Source: Adiantum capillus-veneris (Eukaryota > Streptophyta > Polypodiopsida > Polypodiales > Pteridaceae). From it: a stretch of 64,000 bases of DNA. Position numbers and translations under genes: made by a program. Numbering within the stretch: position 1 is the stretch's first letter; the number at the start of each line of letters is the position of its first letter. Where the stretch lies: contig CM043957.1 in the NCBI GenBank assembly GCA_014529385.2, positions 89,986,881-90,050,880 on the forward strand. Reading direction: 5' to 3'. This document shows positions 1-11,649 of the stretch, piece after piece. The notes under the pieces were generated by a model. That model was not told where the DNA came from. It ran no database searches and saw only the letters and a program-made list of their open reading frames with translations.

Positions 1-1270
1 CATACCCTCATAATAGCCTCAAGATTTGACCACGTGGAAAAAACTTCAGGTAAATGCCAAAGCGTATTAGACATGTTAAAGGGCCATGTCAAGGGTATGG
101 GTTCCTAGTCATTCAATGGAACGGATCCCACTTTTATAAAACTTATATTTAGTCGGCTAATATCACTTCATGCATACCTTCAAAGTAGACGCACGAGTTG
201 ACCACGTGACAAAAACTTTAGGCCTACACCAAGGGTTATTAGACACATTCAAGGAATGCCAATGCTATGGGTTTGCAATTATTCAATCTACCCAATCCCA
301 CTTCTATTACACCTGTGTTTACTTGGCTAATATAACTTGGGGTGTACCATCATAGTGTGGACTCAAGATTTGACCATGTGGAGGTCCATGCTAAGGATCA
401 TCATACACATTCAAGGCCTATATCAAGGCTATGGGTTTGAAGCTATTCAATTTGTATGTTTACTTAGTTAAGATAACATGGGTTGTCACGATAGCCTCAA
501 GATTTGACCACGTGGAAAAACCTTGAGGGCCATGCCAAGGAGTATTAGATGAAACCTAGATCCCTCTATGTACAGTAAGCACAAAATAGATATATGAAAT
601 TTATATACACATAGGCATGTAAATAGTCAATAAATATCTATTGAGATGGAGTAGCCTCAAGATTTGACCACATGGAAAAAACTTGAGGTCCATGCCAAAT
701 CGTATTACACACGTTAAAGGGCCATGTCAAGAGTACGGGTTCCTAGTCATTCAATGGATCGGGTCCCACTTTTTTATACCTTATGTTTAATCAGCTATAC
801 TTCAGGTATACCTTCAGAGTAGACTCAAGAGTTGGCCACGTGACAAAAACTTGAGGCCTACGCCAAGGGTACACATTCAAGGAATTTCAAGGCTATGGGT
901 TTGCAATTATTCAATCTACCAAACTCCACTTCTATTACACCCTATATTTACTTTGCCAATATAACTTGGGGTGTACCATCATAGTGCGGCCTCAAGATTT
1001 GACCATGTGGGAAAAAATTGAGGTCCATGCTAAGGATCATCATACACATTCAAGGCCCATGTCAAGGCTATGGGTTTGAAGCTATTCAATCTGTATGTTT
1101 ACTTAGTTAAGATAACATGAGTTGTACCAGTAGCCTCAAGATTTGACCATGTGGCAAAAACTTGAGGTCCATGCCAAGGAGTATTAGACCAAAACCTACA
1201 TCCCTCTATGTACAGAGCACAAAATAGATATATAAAATTTATATACACATAGGCATGCATTAAATATAGA
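1..1270. repeat. Tandem duplication (~635 bp period) with TTTGACCAYGTGG sub-units
   Basis: Two diverged copies lie head to tail, roughly 13-640 and 653-1270; the same landmarks (GCCTCAAGATTTGACC, CAAGGCTATGGGTTTG, TTTATATACACATAGGCATG) recur in the same order about 632-640 bp apart. Each copy holds four shorter related units of about 130-180 bp. All open with a CTCAAG/GAGTTGACC-like block followed by CACGTGG, CATGTGG or CACATGG, near positions 24, 196, 366, 502, 658, 830, 994 and 1137. In several units CCTCAAG before the motif is mirrored by CTTGAGG after it, which could form a short stem. No coding potential is seen. Confidence 0.85.
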
Positions 1271-3826
1271 TATATGGGAAGAATTGCATTGACTAATGGA
1301 AGGATCTTTTTGAAAGAAAGAAAGAAATAAATATGGGTGTGTATATGTATGCGAACATACTCGCACATATGTATGCATATGCACACATACATTCATGCAT
1401 AGCATACTAGACTATACAATATTGATATTTATATAAATATATAGATATAAAAAAATAAATACACACACACACACACTAGTATACTGGTCATAAGTGGTTT
1501 TTTAAATTAAAACTCCCCAGAAGAAACAACCCCCCCCCCAGGGTTGCATAATAAAGATAACTGGGGACTTGGCCCCTGCTTAGACCAAAGCATGAAGTGT
1601 AATTATTTCATGGGGTAGGCGGCCCCTGTCCACTCTCGATCACCTTCCCCAGGCTATGGCACCTACAGGCTTGAGTAGTTGAGGGCGTCTGATTGCATTC
1701 AAACTGATGACTCTAGGAGCGTGCATGACATCCTATATATACTGAGGTGAGGGCATACTCTGGCCCTCACTTAGCCTTGGCGTAGGTCTTTCTTTCTGCT
1801 CTTTTTTTCGCTGCTGTCTGATCTTGCTAAAATGGAGCTTGCAACTCAAGTAACATAGGTACCTTACTACAAAGCTTCTGTTTTTGTTTAAATGTTGTTG
1901 CAGTATCGTGCATGGTAAGAGAAGAATGATGTCGTCTGAGTTATACACTATGTATTTGTCTTAAACTTAGAGAGACAAACTTTTTTGCCTAGCATTTGAG
2001 CAAAATAATGGACTCTTTGAAGTACCTGCATGTAATTTAGGTATCGGCTCAGAAAGAAGCCGCTGCATAATCATAACTACTGTACATGGACATTATTGTG
2101 GGCCTTGGGACTGCTTGTGCATACAAAGCAACTGTTTTTTTTTTGGCCTATCTTGTTGACTGTACCAATGGAGATAAACACCTGAGGGTATGGTGTTAGC
2201 TTAGTATGGTAACTATGGGCATGATACACCCCCGTCTGCTATGGGCTGACATGGTATGATATAACATCATGGTAATATAAATGGGAGGTGCTCCGGACCT
2301 TGGACTGGTTATGCTGGTTCTTTGGTAAGCTGTCGGGGTCTGTTGGATCTTCATACTGTGTGTGGTTGGCACCTCTTAGGCCAGTAAAAGATAATGATTG
2401 GCTGGAATGCTTTGACATACATTGGTAGATAGGGGTTTTTATGCTGTTTTATTGGAAAGGAACTGTGTGCAGTATGGCTTTAAACTGTGATATGATCTTG
2501 TAAATGGGTTTCTTTTAAAACCGGTGCAGGGAATTACCGTCTGCATGCTTTACCTAATCTCGGCATGACTGGTTTTTCTCAAAAAAATGGGGTTATTCTT
2601 GACCTTTATAATAACTGAGGCATTGTTTAATTTTGCATTATTGTGCATTCTGACATTTCCTAGTCTCGGCATAACTGGTTCTTTTCAAAAAATGGGGCTA
2701 CTCTTAGCCCTTGTAGCAACTGAGGCACTAAGTACTGTATATCACTGTGCGAGCTCACATTCTAAGGAAAGGATCATCATCTATATTTGAAAATAAAGCT
2801 GGATATAGCCCAATGTTTTGGGTTTGCTTATGGTTTATGAAATGGTTCTCTGTTCAAACTATTTGTGAAGGTAAGCACATGGCAGTTTTGGCTTCAACAG
2901 AAGCTCGGAAAGGGTTGTACCTCGGATAAGGATGGAATACTGCTTCTAATGCATTGGCTAGTATTAATGAATGGCTTGTTGTCTACTTTTTGTGACTTGG
3001 AAGAACCTTCCGTATGGAGGAAGTGGTAAAATGTTGAAACATAGTTTTCGGACCCGTGTTCTAGTTTATGTTGCTTTTATAGGATGGAATATGATCCGTT
3101 GCACTCTATGAAGAACCAGATCGTTATATCTTTTTGATGGTTTACAACATTTACATTCACAGTTAGTTTCTTTTTTTTTGGTCGGGCTAGGCTTCTACTA
3201 CTTGGCTAGCTATAAGGTTGTAACTTATAGATTACATTGGATTCCATTTGTATGATAAATACAACATCTGTTCTATACCTAGGAGATAGTATCAATGCTT
3301 ATTGATAGAACTTCACTAAAATGACAGTTAAATAACTCATGAAGGATATTCTCTTTGGGGAATATGCCACTCGGATTAAAAGGAAAACTCTGTCACTTAG
3401 GTAAAAAGTAATAATTTAACTTATATACAAAAAGAATTTACTGTGGACCTAGCTTGTTTAAAGTTAAAAAAGTTTTGTAAGATGGACATGGATAACAACT
3501 GGTATGGTCCATTGATACCTGTAAAACACATCCAAGGCTAATTGAATTGTTGTCTTGTTTTGATGGATGCAGGTAAGGACTCTATCTTATCTTGGATGGA
3601 TTTCTTTTCTTTGGCAAGCAACCTTTCTGTCATGAAATACTCACTGAGGAACAGGGAAGTTCTTTTACTACTAGTCTTACTGAAAGAGGATCTCTTTCCT
3701 ACAGTCATTGTACCTAAATAATTCTAATACTGAGTTATTTTTGTACATATCAGTTCATTATTCCTTGGCCAGTTGTCTTTTGAATGTAAAAATTCAATGA
3801 TGTCTTAATAGTTAAGATTTAAACAG

Positions 3827-3828
<2 letters not shown>
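1271..3828. other. Stretch without a recognised gene
   Basis: Only short ORFs with no family resemblance are present on either strand. The sequence holds a short CA run near 1462-1476, a C run at 1531-1539 and a local duplication described separately. Nothing identifies a promoter, exon or transposon end. Confidence 0.6.
2553..2731. repeat. Local tandem duplication, ~106 bp period
   Basis: The block beginning CTCGGCATGACTGGTTTTTC and ending in AACTGAGGCA is repeated about 106 bp later, beginning CTCGGCATAACTGG, with the same intervening AAAAATGGGG element. The copies differ at several positions, so the duplication is not recent. Confidence 0.75.

Positions 3829-3872
<44 letters not shown>
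3829..3872. repeat. (CA)n microsatellite
   Basis: Uninterrupted CA dinucleotide run of about 44 bp, followed by a GT-rich patch near 3929-3949. Confidence 0.95.
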
Positions 3873-3874
<2 letters not shown>

Positions 3875-3990
3875 GTGTGTGTCTATGTATAATTATGTAT
3901 AAATGGATTCACATATATACATAATTATATGTGTGTGTGTGTGTGTGTTTGTATATACGTATCAAGGTAAAAACATACCTAATATGCGGC

Positions 3991-3993
<3 letters not shown>

Positions 3994-4036
<43 letters not shown>
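3994..4036. repeat. (TA)n microsatellite, insertion site of the first Ty3 element
   Basis: A run of about 43 bp of alternating TA. The first LTR element begins directly after it at 4037, and the sequence after its other end (15,002 onward) continues as TATATATATG, so the element landed inside a TA repeat. Confidence 0.9.
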
Positions 4037-4040
<4 letters not shown>

Positions 4041-4422
4041 ATTGGAGTTGGTCTCTTCAGACAATTGATTCCAGTGTTAGAATTTAGAGCTACTAGTTTA
4101 TGTCGTCAGTTTAGTTAGTGGATCTGGAACAGAGTACTGAACTTAAATAAGGAACTAAATTGGAATGTTATACTGAGACGAGAGACATGACTGGGAGAAT
4201 GGAAAGAGTATTTGCAGATTCAGATTAATAGCTCAAGGATAACCAGTACATTGTATAATGGGTTTAAGATCAAATGATTACATAAGCAATGATTACAGGG
4301 TGGATCTAGATGCAAAGAGCTCGTAAACACGAAAGTATTTAGAAAGCTAAAGCCAAAAGTCAAGAAGCTAAGAAGCCAAGAAGCTAAGAAGCCCAATTAC
4401 AATGTAGCGGGTCCTATTATAA
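4037..4422 (-). repeat. Truncated 3' LTR of the first Ty3 element
   Basis: It aligns with 14,501-14,886 from the TGGAATTGGAG start to GGGTCCTATT. After that the left copy diverges abruptly into ACCCCATAATTTTTC while the right copy continues another 115 bp. The missing part is the U3 start and the adjoining polypurine tract, so a deletion removed the junction between the internal region and the 3' LTR. Both copies carry AAGCTAAGAAGCC-type short direct repeats. Confidence 0.88.
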
Positions 4423-4752
4423 CCCCATAATTTTTCAAAGAAAATCCACCACCTGATTCTGATTTGGTGTTGAGGAAACCATCTGGTGCTCTGGTTTGGC
4501 CTAAACCCTAAACCCTTCTAGTTGCTGATTTGGCCGATGTTCCTCATGATAATAATCTTTTGATATTGCTAGCTTTAAACCATACTTCATGCTTGTTGAG
4601 TGCTTGACACCCCTATAGCTGTAATTCCAAGGGTGCCCAACGAAGGAAATTCCAATGCCTAATTGGGAAAATCCACAGTCTGATTTCAAGATGAAACTAC
4701 CCAATATACTTCCACTGAACCCGCTTCCTCTTGCCCTTCTTCTATTTTGGTG

Positions 4753-7700
4753 CCTCAGAAGTCCCAGTGCTAGCATTGTCCTTCTGGATAAGTCTGTAAA
4801 TGGCCTCCTGCTCAAGCTAATCCCGCCTTTCAGTGGACATCTCAAATTTATAGGGCGTGAGTGGGTTATAGGTTTTGGTGTTGGGATCATATAGACTGCG
4901 TTTGCCCTTTGTCAGACAAGTTCTGGCCAATTTATGACAATGCAAGGCTGTGTGGATCCATCCCTGTTGAAGAGGCTGATTCGTCTTAATTCTAGCTTCA
5001 AAGAAATTCTCAGCCATCTCTCTGTATTGTGGTCCCATTCTTGGCTTTGCAGTGATATCCTTTTGAGGAATTTTAGAAGACTCCAAAGTCAGTTGAAGTG
5101 AATGATTTGTGATCTTCGTTAACCCAGGAAGCTGGATCTTCCAATGTCCCATACAACATTTGACCTTCTGCATTTCTCCTTGTAGATCCATGACATTAAC
5201 CATTTTGAGGCCCTCATTGATCAGTGATTTCCAGGCTTTCCATTCCATAGTGGCTTGCTCATACCAGTCTTGAAGTTCATTTGTAAAGTTGAAGTAAGTG
5301 AGCCAATCCACTGGTTCTGGATGTTGAGGATACAAAGCTGGGAAAAATCTAGGCAGTTTAGCTTCTTTAGCAAGCAATGCATACAGGAGAACTAGAGAAT
5401 CAGGCACAAACTCCAGAAAATTGAGGACAACTTGGTTCTCCTACTACATCATCTACCTAGTAACTCGGACGAGCTGAAAGAGTATTTTCAGAGAGCAGTT
5501 GCCTGTTCCCCTAGTGTCATTTGAGTCCAATGTCCTTCATTGCTGGAAGACCTATCTTCAATGATGGCCTGCACCCGCTAATCCAAAACTCCTCTGGGAA
5601 TTTGCATATGAAGCAAGACTTCTTTTAATTGAGTTCTAACTTCCCTCATACACGTGTATGTAGGTCTGTTTCCTAGCAGTAGATCCAGTTCAAGAGCTAC
5701 AGAGTGTCAATCTGTAGTAGACTTTTGCTGCCAATGTGGATGGATTGTCATATCATTAGAATTCAACATGCACTCAAGTACCCTTTCCAGTAGCTGGGTT
5801 CTGCTGGGATGCTCAAGTAATTGACACAACTCTTGATCATGAAAGGCAACCGATTTCTAGTGCTGAATGATTTTCTTAGCACCTACATACAGCCTTTGAA
5901 AGCATTCTAGGTCAGAGAGAAGAGTGTCATCCTCCAAATATTTCCTAGTAATAGGAGCTTGCTGATGTCTTATCCTCTTGTTTAGTGTGATGAACTGTAA
6001 GAAGTGTTGCTCATCAACCTTTTAAGGATTCAGCCACAGCTTTGCCTTTACCTTTGCCCTCTGGAGTGTGCTGTGGGTGGTGTACTGGAGAACCTCCAGT
6101 GTTGCTCTTCTCGCCACTGCCTTGCTGCTAATCATCAGACTGGTGGTGCCTTGATTGCTGGTCTGACTGGTCCTTGTGCTAGTTTGGCTGGTCTTTGTTG
6201 GGTTCACTGCCCCCTGTAGCTGATCCACTAACTCCAGAGCCTGAAGGTGGGGAAGGAGGAGTATTATCATCATCATCAGGTTTATTTGCTGGCTTGTCCT
6301 CTCCTTCCTCATCCTACTCTTCTACTCTCTCAGAATCCTCATCAAGATCATTTTTCTTATCAATATAATCTATGATGACTTGATTTGCTAAAGTAGTGTT
6401 GTATTTAGAGAGATTGTCTTGCAAATCACTCTACATGGTCTCCATAAGTACCTTCAGATTGTCCATATTCAGAGTGACATTGCCTTATGGAGTCAAAATA
6501 TCAGCAAGGTTATTATATATATATCTATCTCTGTAAGAGAGGCCTTCAATGTCGTGTGGGTTGTCAGCAGCGCGTTGAAGTCTACCCTCTTCATTCTCAG
6601 CATAGTCTAAAATCTGTCAGCATTTCTTACAACTTCTACCTTGTCTTCATTTAATTGCCTATTCTTTTTTGAGCTTACATAGTTTTTCTTGTAGCTCCTT
6701 AATTGTTCGCGTGCTGACTGATTTTTAACAATACTATGCCTAAGAGATTGTGCCCCGATTTCCTGCTGAAGTTTTTGAACTTGCTGCTGGCTGCTTCCCA
6801 GTTCTTCTTTTAGCTTAGACACTTCATCAGTGGAAGCTGTTGCATCCATCATCTATCCCAAGGTGTTGAAAATTGTGTTCCATGATGACTGGGGATAATC
6901 ACTGAGCAACCATTAACTATTGTTGCCGGGTCAGAGTGGACTGGCTCATAAATCGTAACAGGAGCCATGTATGGTAATGTTGCAAAATCAAGTTTCTGAA
7001 GAATTAGTCGTCCTTTTAGAGGGTGATGCTGTAACTGCTGCAGTCTATCCTTCTTGGCTATGGATAAAGCCAATTCACTAATAGGAAAATTTTTGGGTGT
7101 ATTGGCAGGTTCTGAACCCTTTCCCTTGTCAATATTAACTGCCACGTGTTCAACACTAGATGTTTCTTGCTAGCCTGTTCCAACACTGGTGTCTGCTGGA
7201 GTCTATTTTGCAGGTATGGCCAAAGCTGCTGAGGACTTTTCAGTAGGCAATGGCTTAAACTGGCTCTCCAATTGCTTTAGTAAAGCACTACTTTTGGCCA
7301 ATGTAATCTTTGATTTCTTTGAACCACTGGACACCACCTGTGTGGCCTTCCTCTTCTGTCTAGTTAGAGCCAACTGGTTGCTTGAAGCCTCTTCGTTCAA
7401 TAGAGCTCAACAGTGTTAGTCTTTGGGATGGGTCTCAGACTCCAAGCCATCCGTACTTGGTAATTAGCTTATGGAGTAGCTGTGCAATATAGAAATTGCC
7501 AGACATACCAGGCTTTGAATACATTCTGAGATTTCAGCTTGGTAGTCTGCTGGAGCACTTTATGAGATAAGATCTGACATAAATTGATTTTAGCTGTAGC
7601 ATCTAATCTTTTTGCAAGTAACATAGCAAACAACTTTTTTGACACATATGTAGGGTTGTTCTTTAGGCTAACAGCTTCAATAACAAACCTGTAGGCTGAG

Positions 7701-8113
7701 GGGACGTCCAATGCTGCTACTAGAACCCCTTATGCACTAGCCTTTTGTTTCTTCTTGGCTGCTTCATCCTCTTTCAAAGCCGAACTTATCTGTTTTGTAG
7801 ACACTGTGGTCGGCTTTGGCTCATTGGGCATTTTGAAAGCAAAAGCGATGGCGTCAGGAGTTGCTTTGACTATTACACCATTGACAATAGCACTGCCATC
7901 CTTGTCACTAAAAGAATCAAGAACTTGCTTGATTACGGCCGTGTCAAAAGCTATCCTTGTAGCTTGTACAACTACATGCAGATCCCATAGCTCTAGCAGC
8001 ACTTTGGCCTTGCTATGTGCGATAAGTGGTAGGGAAGCTTGAAGAGAGATGATGACTGCTGCAGTCTCATCTATGGTATCCTGCATCTTTTGTGACATTT
8101 TCCTTCTACCCAT
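4753..8113 (-). pseudogene. Extra ORF downstream of integrase: N-terminal helical domain, coiled coil, acidic linker, C-terminal domain
   Basis: I do not recognise a function. A broken reading frame starts at the ATG at 8113 and runs to about 4753. Segment 8113-7730 holds an N-terminal domain with VNGVIVKATPDAIAFAFKMP, a pattern like the V-x-G-x-x-V-x-x-T/SP-x-x-I-A/N-x-x-L-x-L-P of plant-transposon ORFs. One TAA then interrupts it and it continues in frame to 7469. Segments 7400-7203 and 7145-6849 are lysine-rich linkers. Segment 6852-6607 (LKEELGSSQQQVQKLQQEIG) has coiled-coil heptads. An Asp/Pro/Ser-rich linker lies near 6320-6030, read in another frame from the listed ORF there. Segment 5407-4817 is a 196-residue C-terminal domain that is conserved-looking but unrecognised. 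A pyrimidine-rich CTTCTTCTTCTACAG lies just upstream (8134-8148), so the ORF may have been expressed from a spliced RNA. Element A carries a comparable ORF. Confidence 0.6.
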
Positions 8114-8710
8114 ACATGGTGAAGATGGTAAGTCTGTAGAAGAAGAAGACTTACTTGTATATTCCAGGCCACAACAAGGTGTGTCGGGTAGGGATAGACA
8201 ATAATCAACAGAGTTCTTCTAAGGAGGAGGTTTGTGGTTGTAGTGAAGAAGCCTCAGAGCTTGCGATGGCGAGTGTGTAATAGCATGTAGGCGTCGTGCA
8301 GGAGATTTGTGAGGAAGAATGTCCACTCGCCTTACTGTTATACATGTTCGTGCCATAAAAGTTCCACTACTTACCATTCCTAGAGTTTTGTGCACCGTCG
8401 GTGATGTGGCACACATGCATTGGCTAATACTTCCCATGTTCCCTTTAATGATTATCACATGCATTCCCACTGGCCCTTTTTTCCATAAAAACTAGTGCTT
8501 GCTCTGACACTTTATTGACTTTGCCACTGACACTATTCCATCACGTTGAGTCTTTTCTGGCACCGTCACTGGTTCTGGTACTGGTTGTACATGGAAGAGG
8601 TTTAAAATAGCTGGTTCTAATAGTTCTTGGTCACTAGTACCAGAATACCCGTATTTTCTCCTTTGGAAGTCTCTTTCTCATTAGAATAATATAGTTTAAT
8701 TTTGGACCCA
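8114..8710 (-). other. Spacer between integrase and the extra ORF
   Basis: About 600 bp with no conserved domain on either strand. The minus strand just upstream of 8133 reads AAGTAAGTCTTCTTCTTCTACAG (split here: AAGTAAGT then CTTCTTCTTCTACAG), which resembles a splice acceptor for the downstream ORF. This is inferred from sequence pattern only. Confidence 0.4.
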
Positions 8711-9778
8711 TTATAAACACCTGGAAACAGTAGTCCATATAAAGGCTTTCCACCTTACTGTGCCATTGGAAAATACCCAATCAATTTCATATGGATCAGC
8801 CCAAACTATCTTTAAATTTGGTTTCTTAGGGCTTGTACTAATAAAGCAAGACCAAGTCTCCCTTCTGGAACTCCCTAACTTTGATTCTTCTATCATGCCA
8901 GTGCTTTCTTCTTTGCAGGACAATTTCGTGTTCCAGCATGGCACGTTGGTGCAACTCATCCAAATGCACTAAATCCTCCAGTCTTTGTTTAAGATTGTGA
9001 TTAAAATCTAATCCATATTCCACCACCATTCTGAGATTGGGAATTACAAGTTCAATAGGCACTACAACTTCAGTACCATACACCATTCTAAACGATGTCA
9101 TTCTAGTGGTGCCTTTGTAAGATGTTCTATAGGCCCATAGAGCAGTTTGTAGCTTAAGATCCCAATGATGTGGTTCCTTCTAAACAATCTTAGTTAAAAT
9201 ATTCTTGATGGTTTTGGTACTGCTCTCTACCTGACCATTGCATCTAGGATAATAAGGATTTTATTTCCTCTGCTTAATTGAGAGCATTTCCATCAGAATT
9301 TCCATGGTATCATTTATAAAAGTGTCCCTTAATCAGACACAATCTCAATAGGGCATCTTTATTGGCAAATAATGTTTTCAAATAGGAAATTAGCAGTGGA
9401 CTTTGCAGTATTATATGGAAGAGCCTTGGTCTCTACCCATTTAGTGACATAACAGATAGCCATTAAAATATATCGGTTCTTCCTTGGAGTGACCTTCTTG
9501 AATGGTCCCATTAAGTCCAGACCCGATTCCATAAACACGCCCAATGTCTGAACTGGAATAAGTGGAGTCATATTAGTTTGCTGTCGGTCTCTTGTTGGTC
9601 TGCCTATTCTTTGACATACATCACAAGTTTTGCAAAAACTTCTAACATCAGATATCAGAGTTTTCCACCATAATCCAGCCTGCAAAATCTTCTTATAAGT
9701 AATATTAGTGGAGAAATGTCCTCCAAAATCCCCATGGTGTGCTTCAAAAATAACTTGCAATCTTCCTTCTATTGGCAC
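8711..9778 (-). pseudogene. Ty3/gypsy integrase (first element)
   Basis: Integrase inserts the element cDNA into host DNA. The N-terminal zinc finger is visible at 9778-9600 (HHGDFGGH then CKTCDVC). The first catalytic Asp lies in SGLDLMGPF, and the core continues through YVTKWVETKAL. After a stop near 9359 the frame carries VSD followed by TAA, then GTLF, and NGQVES later marks the catalytic Glu region. Segment 9101-8838 (TSFRMVYGTEVVVPIELVIP) and the VFSNGTVRWK strand near 8770 are the C-terminal part typical of non-chromodomain plant Ty3 elements. At least three stops make it inactive. Confidence 0.88.
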
Positions 9779-9993
9779 ACACCTTTGAAGAACCCCATCT
9801 ACTTCCAGTCTATAGAGAAATCCTCCTATGATGGTGAACTTTAGACTCTTAATAATCAGAGCCTTCTTCTGATTCTAAGTCCAGTTATCTAGGAATCCTC
9901 CTTTGGAAAGGAATTGATACACATCATACCATTCTAGATCTGTGTTTTCCTTAGCTGTCACTTGGAACAGCTCTATGTCTATTGGCTCATCTC

Positions 9994-10659
9994 TCAAGGA
10001 TATGTTTGAGTAGCCGTCAGTACTTCTAATAAGAAATCAGCACCACAATGAGATTTGTCGGACTTGTGAAATATGCGGGATTCAAACTCCATCAGGAACA
10101 TCATCCATCTAATCAATCTTCCTTGGATAATAACTTTGCTTATAAAAAATAAGCACGCTTGATGATCCACATAGAAATGAAATAGCTTACCTAGTAAATA
10201 TTGTTGAAACTTGGTAGCATTGAAAACCATTACCAAGGCTTCTCTCCATAGTAGTATATTCTTGTTTAGCCTCACTGAATCTCTGTCTGGAAAAATACAT
10301 TGGATAATCAGTCCTCCCTTTTGGTTGAGCCAGTATTGCTCCCATTGCCAGTCCTGAAGCATCGACATGCACACATAGAAAATAACATCTCAATCTAGGT
10401 GTCAAAGCACTGGCTTACTGATAATGGCATTTGTAAGACATTGGAAACTCTCCTCACATTCAACAGTCCAGAGGAACTTGCTGGTTTTCTTTGTGAGCTC
10501 ATATAAGGGTAATGCCTTGGAAGAAAACATATGAACAAACCTTCTATAAAAATTGATATATCCCAAGAATGAACTTAACTTTGATGCTGTGCGGGGTGCC
10601 TTGGCTTGCTGGACATACTGGATATTATCATTGGCCATCTCTATGCCATTCTTGGACAC
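9994..10659 (-). pseudogene. Reverse transcriptase connection and RNase H (first element)
   Basis: Segment 10,659-10,402 is the RT thumb and connection (LSSFLGYINFYRRFVHMFSS, then FLWTVECEESFQCL). Segment 10,405-10,187 begins the RNase H with VHVDASGLAMGAILAQ, which holds the first catalytic Asp. Segment 10,374-9994, in another frame, continues with LLGKLFHFYVDHQACLF, the catalytic DH region. RNase H degrades the RNA strand of the RNA-DNA hybrid during element replication. A frameshift between 10,187 and 10,374 breaks it. Confidence 0.85.
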
Positions 10660-10683
10660 TATATGTCCCAGTATTTGTCCCTT

Positions 10684-11594
10684 CTAGACCAGGAGAACAG
10701 ATTTGAATGGGTTCAAACAGATCCTCTTCTCCTTACAACATTGAAAAACCATTTCCAGAAAGAGCAAATGCTTTTCCTCAGTTGAGAATACAGTGAAGTC
10801 ATCCATAAATATGGCTAGAAATTGGTGGAGGAATTCACTGAATATCTCCATCATACACCTTTGGAAGGTTGCTGGAGCATTGCAAAGACCAAATGGCATG
10901 ACCGGATACATGAACACACCCCATTCAGTAATAAAAGTGATTTTACTCCGATCTATAGGAGCAATCTTTAGCTGATTATAACCACTATAGCCATCCATAA
11001 AGTTATACATCTCATGGCTTGCAATCTCATTGAGAAGCATATCCGTAAAAGGTAATGGAAAAGGATCTTTGATGGTTTGAGAATTCAACTTTCAATAATC
11101 CACACAAACTTTGAGCTTTCCATTGTTCTTGGGCACTACAATAGGAAACAACCAGTCACTACTGACAACTTCTGTGATGAATCCAACCTTAAGAAGGTTG
11201 TCAATTTCTTCTTTGACCTTCTTAGCATAATTTGGATTCATTCTGTACCGTTGCAGATGCACTGGTCTGGCATTTGGATTCAGAGGTATTGTATGTTGAC
11301 AGACCTCTGGATCTACACCTTTTAGATCGGTATGTTCCATGCAAATATGTCTTTGTACTTTTGGAACATGAGTCGGGCTTTTTCTTTCATTCCTGGGTTC
11401 AAATTCTTGTTTACTTTGATCAATCTAGGACTTTCCTCAGAACTCAGGTTCCATTCTTCAATTTCTTGATCATCTGGAAGCAACCAATTAGGCCCACCTC
11501 CCTTCCTTTTGGTTGACTCCTCAGCATAATCCCAGGACGAACCTTGTAGTTTTGAATTGTCATTTTGAACTTCAATAACTTCTTTAGAGTGCAC
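10684..11594 (-). pseudogene. Reverse transcriptase (first element)
   Basis: Segment 11,340-11,092 is the N-terminal part (RYRMNPNYAKKVKEEIDNLL, VVPKNNGKLKVCVDY). A TGA at 11,094-11,092 then stops the frame at a place where the family has Arg. The frame continues at 11,088-10,684 with FPLPFTDMLLNEI, MPFGLCNAPATFQR and the active site IFMDDFTVFS (F-x-DD form). Residues before 11,340 back to 11,594 are the linker from protease. A single stop separates otherwise continuous coding sequence. Confidence 0.92.
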
Positions 11595-11649
11595 CTCTTC
11601 AGTGGGTGCTGGTGTACTGGAATCTGAGAATTCTTCTTTGTAGTCAACT

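Noticed and set aside
4655-4894. Plus-strand ORF of 79 codons with a hydrophobic segment
   Set aside because: Antisense of the extra ORF region of the first element; the minus-strand frame is the protein-like one.
6022-6312. 96-codon minus-strand ORF with Ser/Thr/Gln-rich sequence
   Set aside because: A neighbouring minus frame gives the Asp/Pro/Ser-rich linker that fits the extra ORF better; this frame is its shadow.
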